6,356 nt of DNA, from positions 1-6,356 of the forward strand of contig CAJWHX010000208.1 in NCBI GenBank assembly GCA_913040875.1. Direction: 5' to 3'. Below, piece after piece: positions 1-5,471 of this stretch. A program made the translations under genes and the position numbers. Within the stretch, counting starts at the first letter, position 1; every line of letters begins with the position of its first letter. The notes below the pieces were generated by a model, which saw only the letters and a program-made list of their open reading frames with translations, searched no databases and was not told the DNA's origin. Origin of the DNA: an uncultured Pseudomonadota bacterium (GTDB taxonomy: Bacteria > Myxococcota > UBA796).

Positions 1-2
1 GA

Positions 3-134
3 TGTCCATTGGATAGAAGATATAGGTCCAATATTGGAAGCACTTTCACAAACGACGTGGAAAGAGTGGGGTTGTATCGCCAGTATTGGACTGGTGGCGG
101 GTTTATTCGGGATTGGTTGGAGCAGGTGGCTTAG
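3..134 (+). CDS. 3' end of an unidentified rightward gene (partial)
   Basis: This frame is open from the window edge and ends in TAG at 132-134. The readable tail is 43 residues and ends in GGGFIRDWLEQVA, a plausible soluble C-terminus rich in charged and aromatic residues. Its TAG overlaps the stop of the convergent pentapeptide gene (the shared bases read TTAG), a tail-to-tail arrangement typical of compact genomes, which favours this frame. A second frame (from base 1) is also open; it reads a hydrophobic stretch, IGLVAGLFGIGW, but then runs into the antisense of the repeat gene, where low-complexity sequence keeps frames open by chance. I recognise no family in either frame. Both the reality and the frame of this gene are uncertain. 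Confidence 0.3.
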   Translation, partial: CPLDRRYRSNIGSTFTNDVERVGLYRQYWTGGGFIRDWLEQVA

Positions 135-838
135 TCTTCGTCTTCTACTAGTATTGCACCGTGTTCTTGTGGGTCGAATCCTTCTGGCCAGATGGTTTCA
201 GAGTCGTATGTTGCTCCTTTTAACGCTGCTTCTTCTAGATCTACTTCTGATAGATCCGATCCGGTTAGATTAGCCCTTGGTCCAATCGCTCCAGAGTTTT
301 GATAGTCGAATCCTTCAGGCCATGTCGTCCAGTTATTATATCTTGCGTCCGTGAATCTGCATCCAGATAGATTGGCTCCGCTGAGATTGGCTCCGGATAG
401 ATTAGCGTCTTGTAGATTAGCTCCGAATAGATTAGCTTCGGATAGATTAGCCCTCGATAGATTGGCTTCCCATAATTGAGTTCCAGATAGATTAGCCTTT
501 CGTAGACTAGTTCCGGATAGATTAGTGTTTTGTAGACTAGCTCCGGATAGATTAACTTCGGATAGATTCGCTTCGGATAAGTTTGCACCTGTGAGATCTT
601 TCCATTCTAGATTTTCTTTTTGTAGATTTCTTCTGAATAGATTCGCATTTGGACCATATGCTCCTGAATTTTGATAGTTAAATCCTTCTGGCCAGACAGT
701 TTCAGAGTTGTAATTTGCTTTTTCTAGTCTTGTATTTTCTAGATTTGCATATTCAAGATTTGCACTTTTAAGATTTGTCTTGCTTAGATTTGCTTCAAGA
801 AAATCTCTTCTACGTAAGTCTAAATTACTGAGGTCCAT
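131..838 (-). CDS. Pentapeptide-repeat protein with three WPEGF spacer modules
   Basis: The product is 235 aa from the ATG at 838. That start is preferred over a TTG at 844 because AAGGA lies 7 nt upstream of the ATG. Most of the protein is pentapeptide repeats of the A(N/D)LxX type (ANLSG, ANLSE and similar) at about residues 4-40, 64-165 and 187-210. This family folds as a right-handed quadrilateral beta-helix. The runs are separated by a non-pentapeptide module, Y-N/D-x-x-T-x-WPEGF-N/D, at residues 49-53, 173-177 and 217-221; the first two are followed by nearly identical YQNSGA-x-GP segments. There is no signal peptide or membrane segment, so it is probably cytoplasmic. The acidic end (VEDED) is complete at a TAA. 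Family members range from gyrase-protecting DNA mimics to proteins of unknown role; nothing here decides. The gene is isolated, with a 310-bp gap upstream. Confidence 0.9.
   Translation of the reverse strand: MDLSNLDLRRRDFLEANLSKTNLKSANLEYANLENTRLEKANYNSETVWPEGFNYQNSGAYGPNANLFRRNLQKENLEWKDLTGANLSEANLSEVNLSGASLQNTNLSGTSLRKANLSGTQLWEANLSRANLSEANLFGANLQDANLSGANLSGANLSGCRFTDARYNNWTTWPEGFDYQNSGAIGPRANLTGSDLSEVDLEEAALKGATYDSETIWPEGFDPQEHGAILVEDED
352..585. repeat. 15-bp tandem repeat array inside the pentapeptide gene
   Basis: Read on the plus strand, GATAGATTAGCTTCG and close variants recur with a 15-bp period. Each unit encodes one pentapeptide on the minus strand. Conservation at synonymous positions (AAT CTA TCC G recurs many times, always using the CTA leucine codon) suggests recent expansion by unit duplication rather than old repeats held only by protein selection. 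The array supports long chance open frames on both strands at 265-588 and 34-273. Confidence 0.8.
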
Positions 839-845
839 ATCCAAA

Positions 846-850
846 TCCTT
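846..850 (-). promoter_or_regulatory. Ribosome binding site of the pentapeptide gene
   Basis: AAGGA on the minus strand, 7 nt before the ATG at 838. It sits too close to the in-frame TTG at 844 to serve that codon, so it sets the start at 838. Confidence 0.65.
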
Positions 851-863
851 GTGTAAAACATTG

Positions 864-892
864 ATATTTGATTATCAGTATCATCATGTCAA
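864..892 (-). promoter_or_regulatory. Candidate promoter for the pentapeptide gene
   Basis: A perfect TTGACA -35 box (minus strand of 887-892) is followed after 17 nt by AAATAT (864-869), which matches the -10 consensus at only 3 of 6 positions. The location, about 25-55 bp before the start codon, is right. A nearby GATAAT is a better -10 but is too close to this -35. Moderate to weak support. Confidence 0.3.
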
Positions 893-1148
893 CGAATCCA
901 TCAAGTGAATACCCATCCATAACGGAATCCGCTGCGCATTCCGGAAAGCCAGCATCGACAGTTGAAACGTGTTTCAGCATTGTTCGTTTATGGCAAAACA
1001 ATCTACAAAGGCGAACAGATCATCTAACACAAAATAAGAGTCTATCTATGTGTTCTTAGACAATCTCCTTTTCAATCTAAGTTGGCTATCTTAACGACAC
1101 AAAGAATCGATTTTATGGTTAATTTCTTCTATGGATTCTCCAGTTTTT

Positions 1149-1571
1149 TTAAGAACAAAAATGCTTACACAAATCAGGAAACTCTTGACAAGAACAAAAC
1201 TGCCCATGATTGAGTATTAACGTAATCGCCTTTGTCATCTGTTTGTCTTGTAATATAAACGATTTGTATTCACTTAGTTTCTTACACGATAATCGAAGAT
1301 TATTTCCTTTGAGCAAGTATAAAATTCGCCCTCTCACAACAACAAATACATAGTCTAACATTGGACTATTACAGTCTCTGCAGTTTTCAGACACCATATG
1401 TGGGTCTGGCACAACCTCCACTGGACTACCTTTCAGTTTTTTTGTACCAGTACAATGTTTATTGCTACATCGAAGAAAAAAACCTGTAGCAGATTTAGTA
1501 ATACCAAATACACTTTTATCATCTTGACACGTAAGTTTTGTGAGGGTTATCCGATATATCTCATCATTCAT
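1149..1571 (-). CDS. Small cysteine-rich protein resembling a topoisomerase-type zinc ribbon
   Basis: The product is 140 aa with ten cysteines. The start is an ATG with AAGGA 8 nt upstream. The core, GFFLRCSNKHCTGTKKL at residues 30-46 followed by C64-x2-C67 and a beta-rich LDYVFVVVRGRILYLL, resembles the C4 zinc-ribbon units at the C-terminus of type IA DNA topoisomerases, where G-x-F-x-x-C-S begins one half-site. Here the unit stands alone, with no catalytic topoisomerase domain. The tail adds a second cluster (C126, C128, C135, C139 and H137), a possible second zinc site, so a nucleic-acid-binding role is a reasonable inference, not a demonstration. There is no membrane segment. The gene is AT-rich (about 35% GC in one 60-base line counted, against 48% in the operon to the right), which suggests acquired DNA. 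The specific function is unknown. Confidence 0.65.
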   Translation of the reverse strand: MNDEIYRITLTKLTCQDDKSVFGITKSATGFFLRCSNKHCTGTKKLKGSPVEVVPDPHMVSENCRDCNSPMLDYVFVVVRGRILYLLKGNNLRLSCKKLSEYKSFILQDKQMTKAITLILNHGQFCSCQEFPDLCKHFCS

Positions 1572-1579
1572 AATAGGCG

Positions 1580-1584
1580 TCCTT
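1580..1584 (-). promoter_or_regulatory. Ribosome binding site of the zinc-ribbon gene
   Basis: AAGGA on the minus strand, 8 nt before the ATG at 1571. It is the main support, besides the cysteine pattern, for this AT-rich frame being a real gene. Confidence 0.6.
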
Positions 1585-1604
1585 TTGCAATACTTTCGTT
1601 ATGA

Positions 1605-1633
1605 AGTATATCAAAGTGAACAAAGTGTTTCAT
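1605..1633 (-). promoter_or_regulatory. Candidate promoter of the zinc-ribbon gene
   Basis: On the minus strand, ATGAAA (1628-1633, 4 of 6 to the -35 consensus), a 17-nt spacer, then TATACT (1605-1610, 5 of 6 to the -10 consensus). It lies about 35-60 bp upstream of the start codon. The -35 box falls inside an inverted repeat, described separately. Confidence 0.4.
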
Positions 1634-1647
1634 GATCAAAACACCTT
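1622..1647. promoter_or_regulatory. Inverted repeat over the -35 box: operator or hairpin
   Basis: Arms GTGTTT (1625-1630) and AAACAC (1639-1644) flank an 8-nt centre. The arms extend outward as AAA and TTT with one unpaired base. The centre holds an off-axis TGATCA palindrome. It overlaps the -35 box of the candidate promoter, where a repressor could act. It could instead be a weak transcription barrier after the sulfotransferase gene; there is no clear T-tract. Confidence 0.3.
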
Positions 1648-1654
1648 TCATTCG

Positions 1655-1683
1655 ACACGATAGGATCCAAAACCACATCGTGT
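1655..1683. repeat. 7-bp inverted repeat in the intergenic gap
   Basis: ACACGAT (1655-1661) and ATCGTGT (1677-1683) are perfect inverted copies 15 nt apart. No T-run follows on either strand. It may be chance; it is noted because it sits beside the other inverted repeat in this 217-bp gap, which otherwise shows nothing identifiable. Confidence 0.25.
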
Positions 1684-1788
1684 GAATCCATCATCAAAAG
1701 AATCACAACAACTACATCAACCTCTCCCACAAAAATTAACGTCACAGTCGTCGTAAAACTATCGGATATAATCCTATCTTCCAAATTG

Positions 1789-2808
1789 CTAACCCCTGAG
1801 CAACACATCACAGAAAAACCGAATCTTTCGAATCAGTTTGCCATGCGGACGATTCTGAATGTCCCGTCTGAGCCAAATCAATAACTTACGAGTGAGCACA
1901 TATCGGGTCCACTCTTGTTTGCGCTTTTTGTAGAGTTTCGGATCGGCTTCGTCCATCGCCGTCCACAATGTATCTTTGGGCGTCCCCCACTGTTGAAGGT
2001 CTTCCGGAGTGACACCAGCCACTTGCTTGGCTACAATTTCAAACTTTCGCTTGTCGGCAGCCAGTTCAAGCACCCATTTGTCCTTTGATGACGTAACCGG
2101 TCTATCGTGCTTTTGGACTCCGAGTGGGTCTCCGAGTCCTTCAGCAACTTTTGCCCGTTTGTAATCCAAGGCTTCTGGTTCGTAAGGCACCTCTAGAAAA
2201 TCCGTCAACCGTTTCAATGTCTCTTCTGGATTGGAAACAACTTGTTCATAGGAGACATGAATCAAGGGGACACTTGGATTTCGAAGTTCCGCTGCCATTG
2301 CGGGGATATAGCGAGACAAAATTGGATTGAAGTCCACAGCGGCTTTATAATCCCCGTCAAAGAAGGAGTTGGCATAGGATGCAAAGATAGCACCCGGATG
2401 ACGCGTCAGAAAGATGTACTTGGCATTGGGATACACTTTCGTGAGAAATGGCAGTACAAGCGCATTCGCTGGGGTTTTGTCCAAGAAGTATCGAATGTCT
2501 GTGTTGCCTTCTGGCTTGGTGATGTCGAACATCTTTCCGTAGAGTGAATCACAATAGGCACGACACGCCTCATAATAGTCTGCATCCTGATTGGGGAATG
2601 CTTTCACCAGTTCCCGCATCGCGCTTTGGGCTTGCAGCTGATCAAAGGGTGCCTTTTCCACTGTTTCCCAAAAGCCAAGGTGTGCCAGTGCCGGCATCAA
2701 ATGTGGCTCAGGTCTAGACACGATCGACGAGGTGGCATTCAAGATGCGCATCAGCATCGTTGAACCTGCACGGGGGGTCGAAATAAGAAATACCAAATTC
2801 TGTTCCAT
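1789..2808 (-). CDS. Sulfotransferase family protein (PAPS-dependent)
   Basis: The product is 339 aa from the ATG at 2808. An AGGA 7 nt upstream supports this over the in-frame TTG at 2814. It matches the Sulfotransfer_3-type fold, which transfers a sulfuryl group from PAPS to a hydroxyl or amine acceptor. The N-terminal strand and P-loop-like 5'-phosphosulfate loop is LVFLISTPRAGST (residues 5-17). The 3'-phosphate-binding motif is YIFLTRHPGAIFASY (131-145), with R137 and S144 as expected ligands. DKTP (110-113) and GLGDPLGV (224-231) are further family landmarks. The C-terminus is strongly basic (KLLIWLRRDIQNR and onward). There is no signal peptide, so it acts in the cytosol or at the inner membrane face. 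It is the last gene of the operon, 19 nt after murB. The acceptor cannot be read from sequence; a polyketide, lipid, glycan or peptide are all possible. Confidence 0.9.
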   Translation of the reverse strand: MEQNLVFLISTPRAGSTMLMRILNATSSIVSRPEPHLMPALAHLGFWETVEKAPFDQLQAQSAMRELVKAFPNQDADYYEACRAYCDSLYGKMFDITKPEGNTDIRYFLDKTPANALVLPFLTKVYPNAKYIFLTRHPGAIFASYANSFFDGDYKAAVDFNPILSRYIPAMAAELRNPSVPLIHVSYEQVVSNPEETLKRLTDFLEVPYEPEALDYKRAKVAEGLGDPLGVQKHDRPVTSSKDKWVLELAADKRKFEIVAKQVAGVTPEDLQQWGTPKDTLWTAMDEADPKLYKKRKQEWTRYVLTRKLLIWLRRDIQNRPHGKLIRKIRFFCDVLLRG

Positions 2809-2815
2809 CACCAAA

Positions 2816-2819
2816 TCCT
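2816..2819 (-). promoter_or_regulatory. Ribosome binding site of the sulfotransferase gene
   Basis: AGGA on the minus strand, 7 nt before the ATG at 2808 and only 1 nt from the alternative TTG at 2814, which it therefore cannot serve. It lies in the 19-nt gap after murB, so the gene has its own initiation site within the operon. Confidence 0.6.
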
Positions 2820-2827
2820 GTAGAAGT

Positions 2828-3754
2828 CTATCTCTGCTCTATCGCTATCGCCCAAACATCGTCGGCCCACTGACCTTCACGGCGGACTTCAGGCTCCAAG
2901 GCTATCCCCGTTTCAGCATAGACCGTTTCTCGAGCCAATCGAATTAAACTCGCCACATCTTGAGCTGTCGCTGCATTCAAGTTCACGATAAAATTTGCAT
3001 GCTTGGAAGAAATCTGTGCATCACCGATTTGGTGCCCCTTTAAACCGACGGATTCAATCAGACGACCAGCATAGTCCCCTTCTGGATTTTTAAACACCGA
3101 GCCACAGGACGGTAGATGTAACGGTTGGGTTTCCTTACGACGATTCAAATGGTGTTGAATGGACTCCAACTCTTCGTCTACCCCATTGGTATGGGTCAAC
3201 AGATGCGTGCGTAAAATAATTGCTGACCACGGTAAGCCAACTCGCCGATACCGAAACTGAAGCTCATCAGCGGAAGACCGATGGATTTTCCCATCGTCCA
3301 TCCACTCTACCCAATCGACCACGTCGCCAATCTCACCGAGATAAGTCCCCGCATTCATCCGAATAGCACCACCAATCGTCCCGGGGACACCAGCCAAGGA
3401 GCCCAATCCTGCCCGACGTTGTCTTTTCAAACTACGAAGCACTTTGGAGTTTGCAATCCCAGCGCCCACCAACAGCCCGTTCTCTGTCCATTCTAGCTGT
3501 TTAAAGTCTCCCACCAGTTTGATCGCTATACCTTCAAAGCCCTCGTCACTCAGCAGCATATTGCTACCGTTTCCGAGCATAAGGTATGGAATATTAAGTG
3601 CCAACACACCCTGCAGCTGTTCTATTGTACCAATAGAAACCAACCAGCGAAGAACACCCCCGATCTTCCAGTATCCAACCTCTGCAAAGGAACGGTTCTC
3701 CTTAAATGAACACCCAAGTTCATTTAATGTTGCGCGAACAGCCTCATCCGTCAC
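2828..3754 (-). CDS. murB: UDP-N-acetylenolpyruvoylglucosamine reductase MurB
   Basis: The product is 308 aa, a normal MurB length. It is a cytosolic FAD enzyme that reduces UDP-GlcNAc-enolpyruvate to UDP-MurNAc with NADPH, the second committed step of peptidoglycan precursor synthesis. Visible motifs are the FAD-binding LMLGNGSNMLLSD (58-70), GVPGTIGGAIRMNAG (122-136), the substrate-binding FRYRR (167-171), the proton-donor serine segment CGSVFKNP (217-224, S219) and the C-terminal LEPEVR with E288. The short GDYAGRLIE segment after the catalytic serine fits the compact type II MurBs. The usual T-x-x-I-G-G near the N-terminus reads EVGYWKIGG, a small deviation. The start is GTG, sharing GTGA with the stop of the upstream dehydrogenase; there is no strong Shine-Dalgarno site, so translation is probably coupled. 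No other mur or fts gene is in view. Confidence 0.95.
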   Translation of the reverse strand: MTDEAVRATLNELGCSFKENRSFAEVGYWKIGGVLRWLVSIGTIEQLQGVLALNIPYLMLGNGSNMLLSDEGFEGIAIKLVGDFKQLEWTENGLLVGAGIANSKVLRSLKRQRRAGLGSLAGVPGTIGGAIRMNAGTYLGEIGDVVDWVEWMDDGKIHRSSADELQFRYRRVGLPWSAIILRTHLLTHTNGVDEELESIQHHLNRRKETQPLHLPSCGSVFKNPEGDYAGRLIESVGLKGHQIGDAQISSKHANFIVNLNAATAQDVASLIRLARETVYAETGIALEPEVRREGQWADDVWAIAIEQR

Positions 3755-5319
3755 AGTGTGACACCGAGCAGCTTACCCAAGAGCGCACGGTCACCTTGGA
3801 TGGCTACCAAGTTGGTATATAGGTCTAAACCACGAGTTCCACCAAGCTCCAACCCACCACCGGCACGTCCAGGACCACCGTGGTTCTGATTGGGAAGGAC
3901 AGTACTGGGAGTGAGTGCGGAATCGGCAACTTTACCAGACACCACAAAGAGTCGACCATTCCACACCGCGGCTTTAAGAAGCGCTGCCTGAAGCCACTTA
4001 CGATCATTTGAATAAAGAGACGAGACCAAACAACCTTCTCCGCGCGCAATATAATCCACCGCAGAATCAACAGAACCATCGTATGGAAGCAGTGTGGTTA
4101 CAGGACCAAAGACTTCCTTTTCATGAAAGATGGCTATATCGGCATCGTTTGCCACAATCACCGTTGGCGCTACAAAATACCCCTTGCCCTCTGGGGCATT
4201 CTTTCCATTTACGGAATGTGAACCACCAATCAAAATAGAACCATGGGCGGCGAGTTCATCAATACCCGCACGGACATCTAACAGCTGCTTCTTAGAAACC
4301 ACAGGTCCCACATCCACAGCGCGTTCTGTTGGATATCCAACAACAAGCCCTTCCAATCGCTCTACCAGTGCTTCTTTGACGGCATCCATCAACCCTTCAG
4401 GGACGAAAATACGACGAGATGCGGTACATTTCTGACCCGCTTTCTGACGAATGTCGGTCACCACATTGTTGAGGAATCGATACCAAATATCTCCGCCCAC
4501 CTTGACATCGGGGGCGAGTACGGCAGCGTTCAGAGAATCGGCTTCTGCATTGAAACGAACTGACTTATGTAAGACTCCCGCAGACTGACGAAGTTTGGCA
4601 GCCGTGGTGGCGGAACCGGTAAAAGCAACCACATCCTGCGCTTGAAGTTTGTCGAGGGCATCGGCTGAATCCCCAGCGATGAAAGACAATATGCCAGCTG
4701 GAAGGAAGTCTGCCTCAACAATGATCTTGATCATTTTATAGGTCAATAGAGCCGTTGTGCTAGATGGTTTGGTCACCACTGGCATACCGGCTAAGAAGGC
4801 ACAGGCAATCTTCTCAAATGCACCCCACGCAGGAAAGTTGAAGGCATTGATGTGAAAGGCAACCCCTTCGCGTGGCAATCGAAAATGTTGTCCCATATGA
4901 CGAGCATTCGCTGCGATTTTACTCGCGGTCCCGTCCAACTGAAACTTCTCATCACCCATTTTCGCACCGTAGCGACCATAGGTTGACAACGTGCCCGTAG
5001 CACCATCCACGTCAAACTTGGAATCTCCTCGTGTCGCACCATTACAATCCCTTGAGACTTCCAGTAAGTACTCTCGCTTGTCATGCAGTACGGCCGCCAT
5101 TTTTGTCAACAGAGCCCCACGCTCAGCAAATGTCATCGCTCTTAGAGCCGGACCACCAATCGTTCGTGCGTGATCAAAGGCCGATTCAAAATCCAATCCT
5201 GTTGTACAAGTGGTAGCGATCAACTCTTCCGTCGACGGGTTAAACAATTCTTCTGCGTCTCCACTACCAACTTGCCATTGGTCACACAAATAGGACTGCA
5301 ATTGAGTGGGTGCTGTCAT
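3751..5319 (-). CDS. PaaZ/BoxD-type aldehyde dehydrogenase (acyl-CoA semialdehyde dehydrogenase)
   Basis: The product is 522 aa from the ATG at 5319, which has a near-ideal AAGGAG 6 nt upstream; an in-frame TTG at 5340 precedes that site and is rejected. It is an NAD(P)-dependent aldehyde dehydrogenase: GVAFHINAFNFPAWG (152-166) carries the oxyanion-hole Asn161, TKPSS (183-187) and TGSATT (234-239) bind cofactor, AEADSLN (258-264) carries the general base Glu259, and GQKCTASRR (295-303) the nucleophile Cys298. EVFGPV and HGGPGRAGGG follow. INAFNFP and EADSLN are signatures of the PaaZ dehydrogenase half and of BoxD, which oxidise open-chain CoA-linked semialdehydes in phenylacetate or benzoyl-CoA breakdown. 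The MaoC hydratase domain of PaaZ is absent, so the architecture is BoxD-like. No paa or box neighbours are present, so the substrate is inferred only. It is the first gene of the operon and overlaps murB by 4 nt. Confidence 0.9.
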   Translation of the reverse strand: MTAPTQLQSYLCDQWQVGSGDAEELFNPSTEELIATTCTTGLDFESAFDHARTIGGPALRAMTFAERGALLTKMAAVLHDKREYLLEVSRDCNGATRGDSKFDVDGATGTLSTYGRYGAKMGDEKFQLDGTASKIAANARHMGQHFRLPREGVAFHINAFNFPAWGAFEKIACAFLAGMPVVTKPSSTTALLTYKMIKIIVEADFLPAGILSFIAGDSADALDKLQAQDVVAFTGSATTAAKLRQSAGVLHKSVRFNAEADSLNAAVLAPDVKVGGDIWYRFLNNVVTDIRQKAGQKCTASRRIFVPEGLMDAVKEALVERLEGLVVGYPTERAVDVGPVVSKKQLLDVRAGIDELAAHGSILIGGSHSVNGKNAPEGKGYFVAPTVIVANDADIAIFHEKEVFGPVTTLLPYDGSVDSAVDYIARGEGCLVSSLYSNDRKWLQAALLKAAVWNGRLFVVSGKVADSALTPSTVLPNQNHGGPGRAGGGLELGGTRGLDLYTNLVAIQGDRALLGKLLGVTL

Positions 5320-5325
5320 GATATG

Positions 5326-5331
5326 CTCCTT
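5326..5331 (-). promoter_or_regulatory. Ribosome binding site of the aldehyde dehydrogenase gene
   Basis: AAGGAG on the minus strand, 6 nt before the ATG at 5319. It is the strongest Shine-Dalgarno site in the window and shows that the longer frame beginning at the TTG of 5340 is not the real protein. Confidence 0.8.
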
Positions 5332-5352
5332 CGGTAACAAACTTTGAAGAGT

Positions 5353-5382
5353 GATATAACGTATTAAAGCCGTTTATGTCAC
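5353..5382 (-). promoter_or_regulatory. Candidate promoter of the aldehyde dehydrogenase-murB-sulfotransferase operon
   Basis: On the minus strand, GTGACA (5377-5382, 5 of 6 to TTGACA), an 18-nt spacer, and TATATC (5353-5358, 4 of 6 to TATAAT). It lies 34-64 bp before the start codon. It is the only good pair in the divergent region for this strand and would drive all three genes. Confidence 0.45.
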
Positions 5383-5410
5383 AGACTGAGCCATTCAAAA
5401 TTGCTCTCAC

Positions 5411-5439
5411 TGGAATTTGAAAGATTCACATGATACAAT
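5411..5439 (+). promoter_or_regulatory. Candidate extended -10 promoter of the cyclase gene
   Basis: TACAAT (5434-5439, 5 of 6 to the -10 consensus) is preceded by TG one base away, giving an extended -10. The hexamer 17 nt upstream, TGGAAT (5411-5416), is a poor -35, which extended -10 promoters tolerate. It ends 32 bp before the ATG. Confidence 0.4.
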
Positions 5440-5471
5440 CACAGTTAGAACTTTCCACGTGAATATCCCAC

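Larger units (their letters stand above)
845..1148. other. Gap of about 300 bp, possible decayed coding sequence
   Basis: No convincing gene lies here. On the minus strand a 51-codon frame (825-980) has gene-like codon phase (repeated GTT, GAT, GGC, GTC) and contains AADSVMDGYSLDGFVD, but it has no Shine-Dalgarno site and overlaps the next gene's start out of frame. On the plus strand a frame beginning at ATG 886 and a second frame ending in FVYGKTIYKGEQII (983-1027) also look partly coding, as if a gene had suffered a frameshift. Base composition at about 880-1020 is less AT-rich than on either side, which would fit a remnant. I recognise no family. The stretch 1030-1148 shows only AT-rich sequence. 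Confidence 0.3.

Noticed and set aside
34..273. Rightward 79-codon frame with a leucine-rich hydrophobic second half
   Set aside because: The second half is antisense to the pentapeptide repeats, which keep frames open by periodicity. The start is TTG with no Shine-Dalgarno site. Only the first 130 bases could belong to a real partial gene, and another frame there ends more plausibly.
352..585. Direct repeats considered as a CRISPR array
   Set aside because: The period is 15 bp without unique spacers, and every unit encodes a pentapeptide.
265..588. Leftward 107-codon frame rich in IYP/LIY repeats
   Set aside because: It is the out-of-frame reading of the 15-bp pentapeptide repeats. Its regular look comes from the DNA repeat.
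1026..1054. AACACA ... TGTGTT dyad considered as a terminator or integron attC site
   Set aside because: The arms are 6 bp with a long loop, there is no T-tract, and no GTTRRRY/RYYYAAC pair with attC geometry.
1398..1604. Rightward 68-codon frame opposite the zinc-ribbon gene
   Set aside because: It is antisense to a frame with a good ribosome binding site and an ordered cysteine pattern; no motif of its own.
1741..1788. Rho-independent terminator after the sulfotransferase gene
   Set aside because: A T-run is present on the minus strand but no stable GC-rich stem precedes it.
1611..1811. Leftward 66-codon frame downstream of the sulfotransferase gene
   Set aside because: It has a GTG start without a Shine-Dalgarno site, overlaps the preceding gene, shows low-complexity valine-rich sequence and covers the candidate promoter and dyads.
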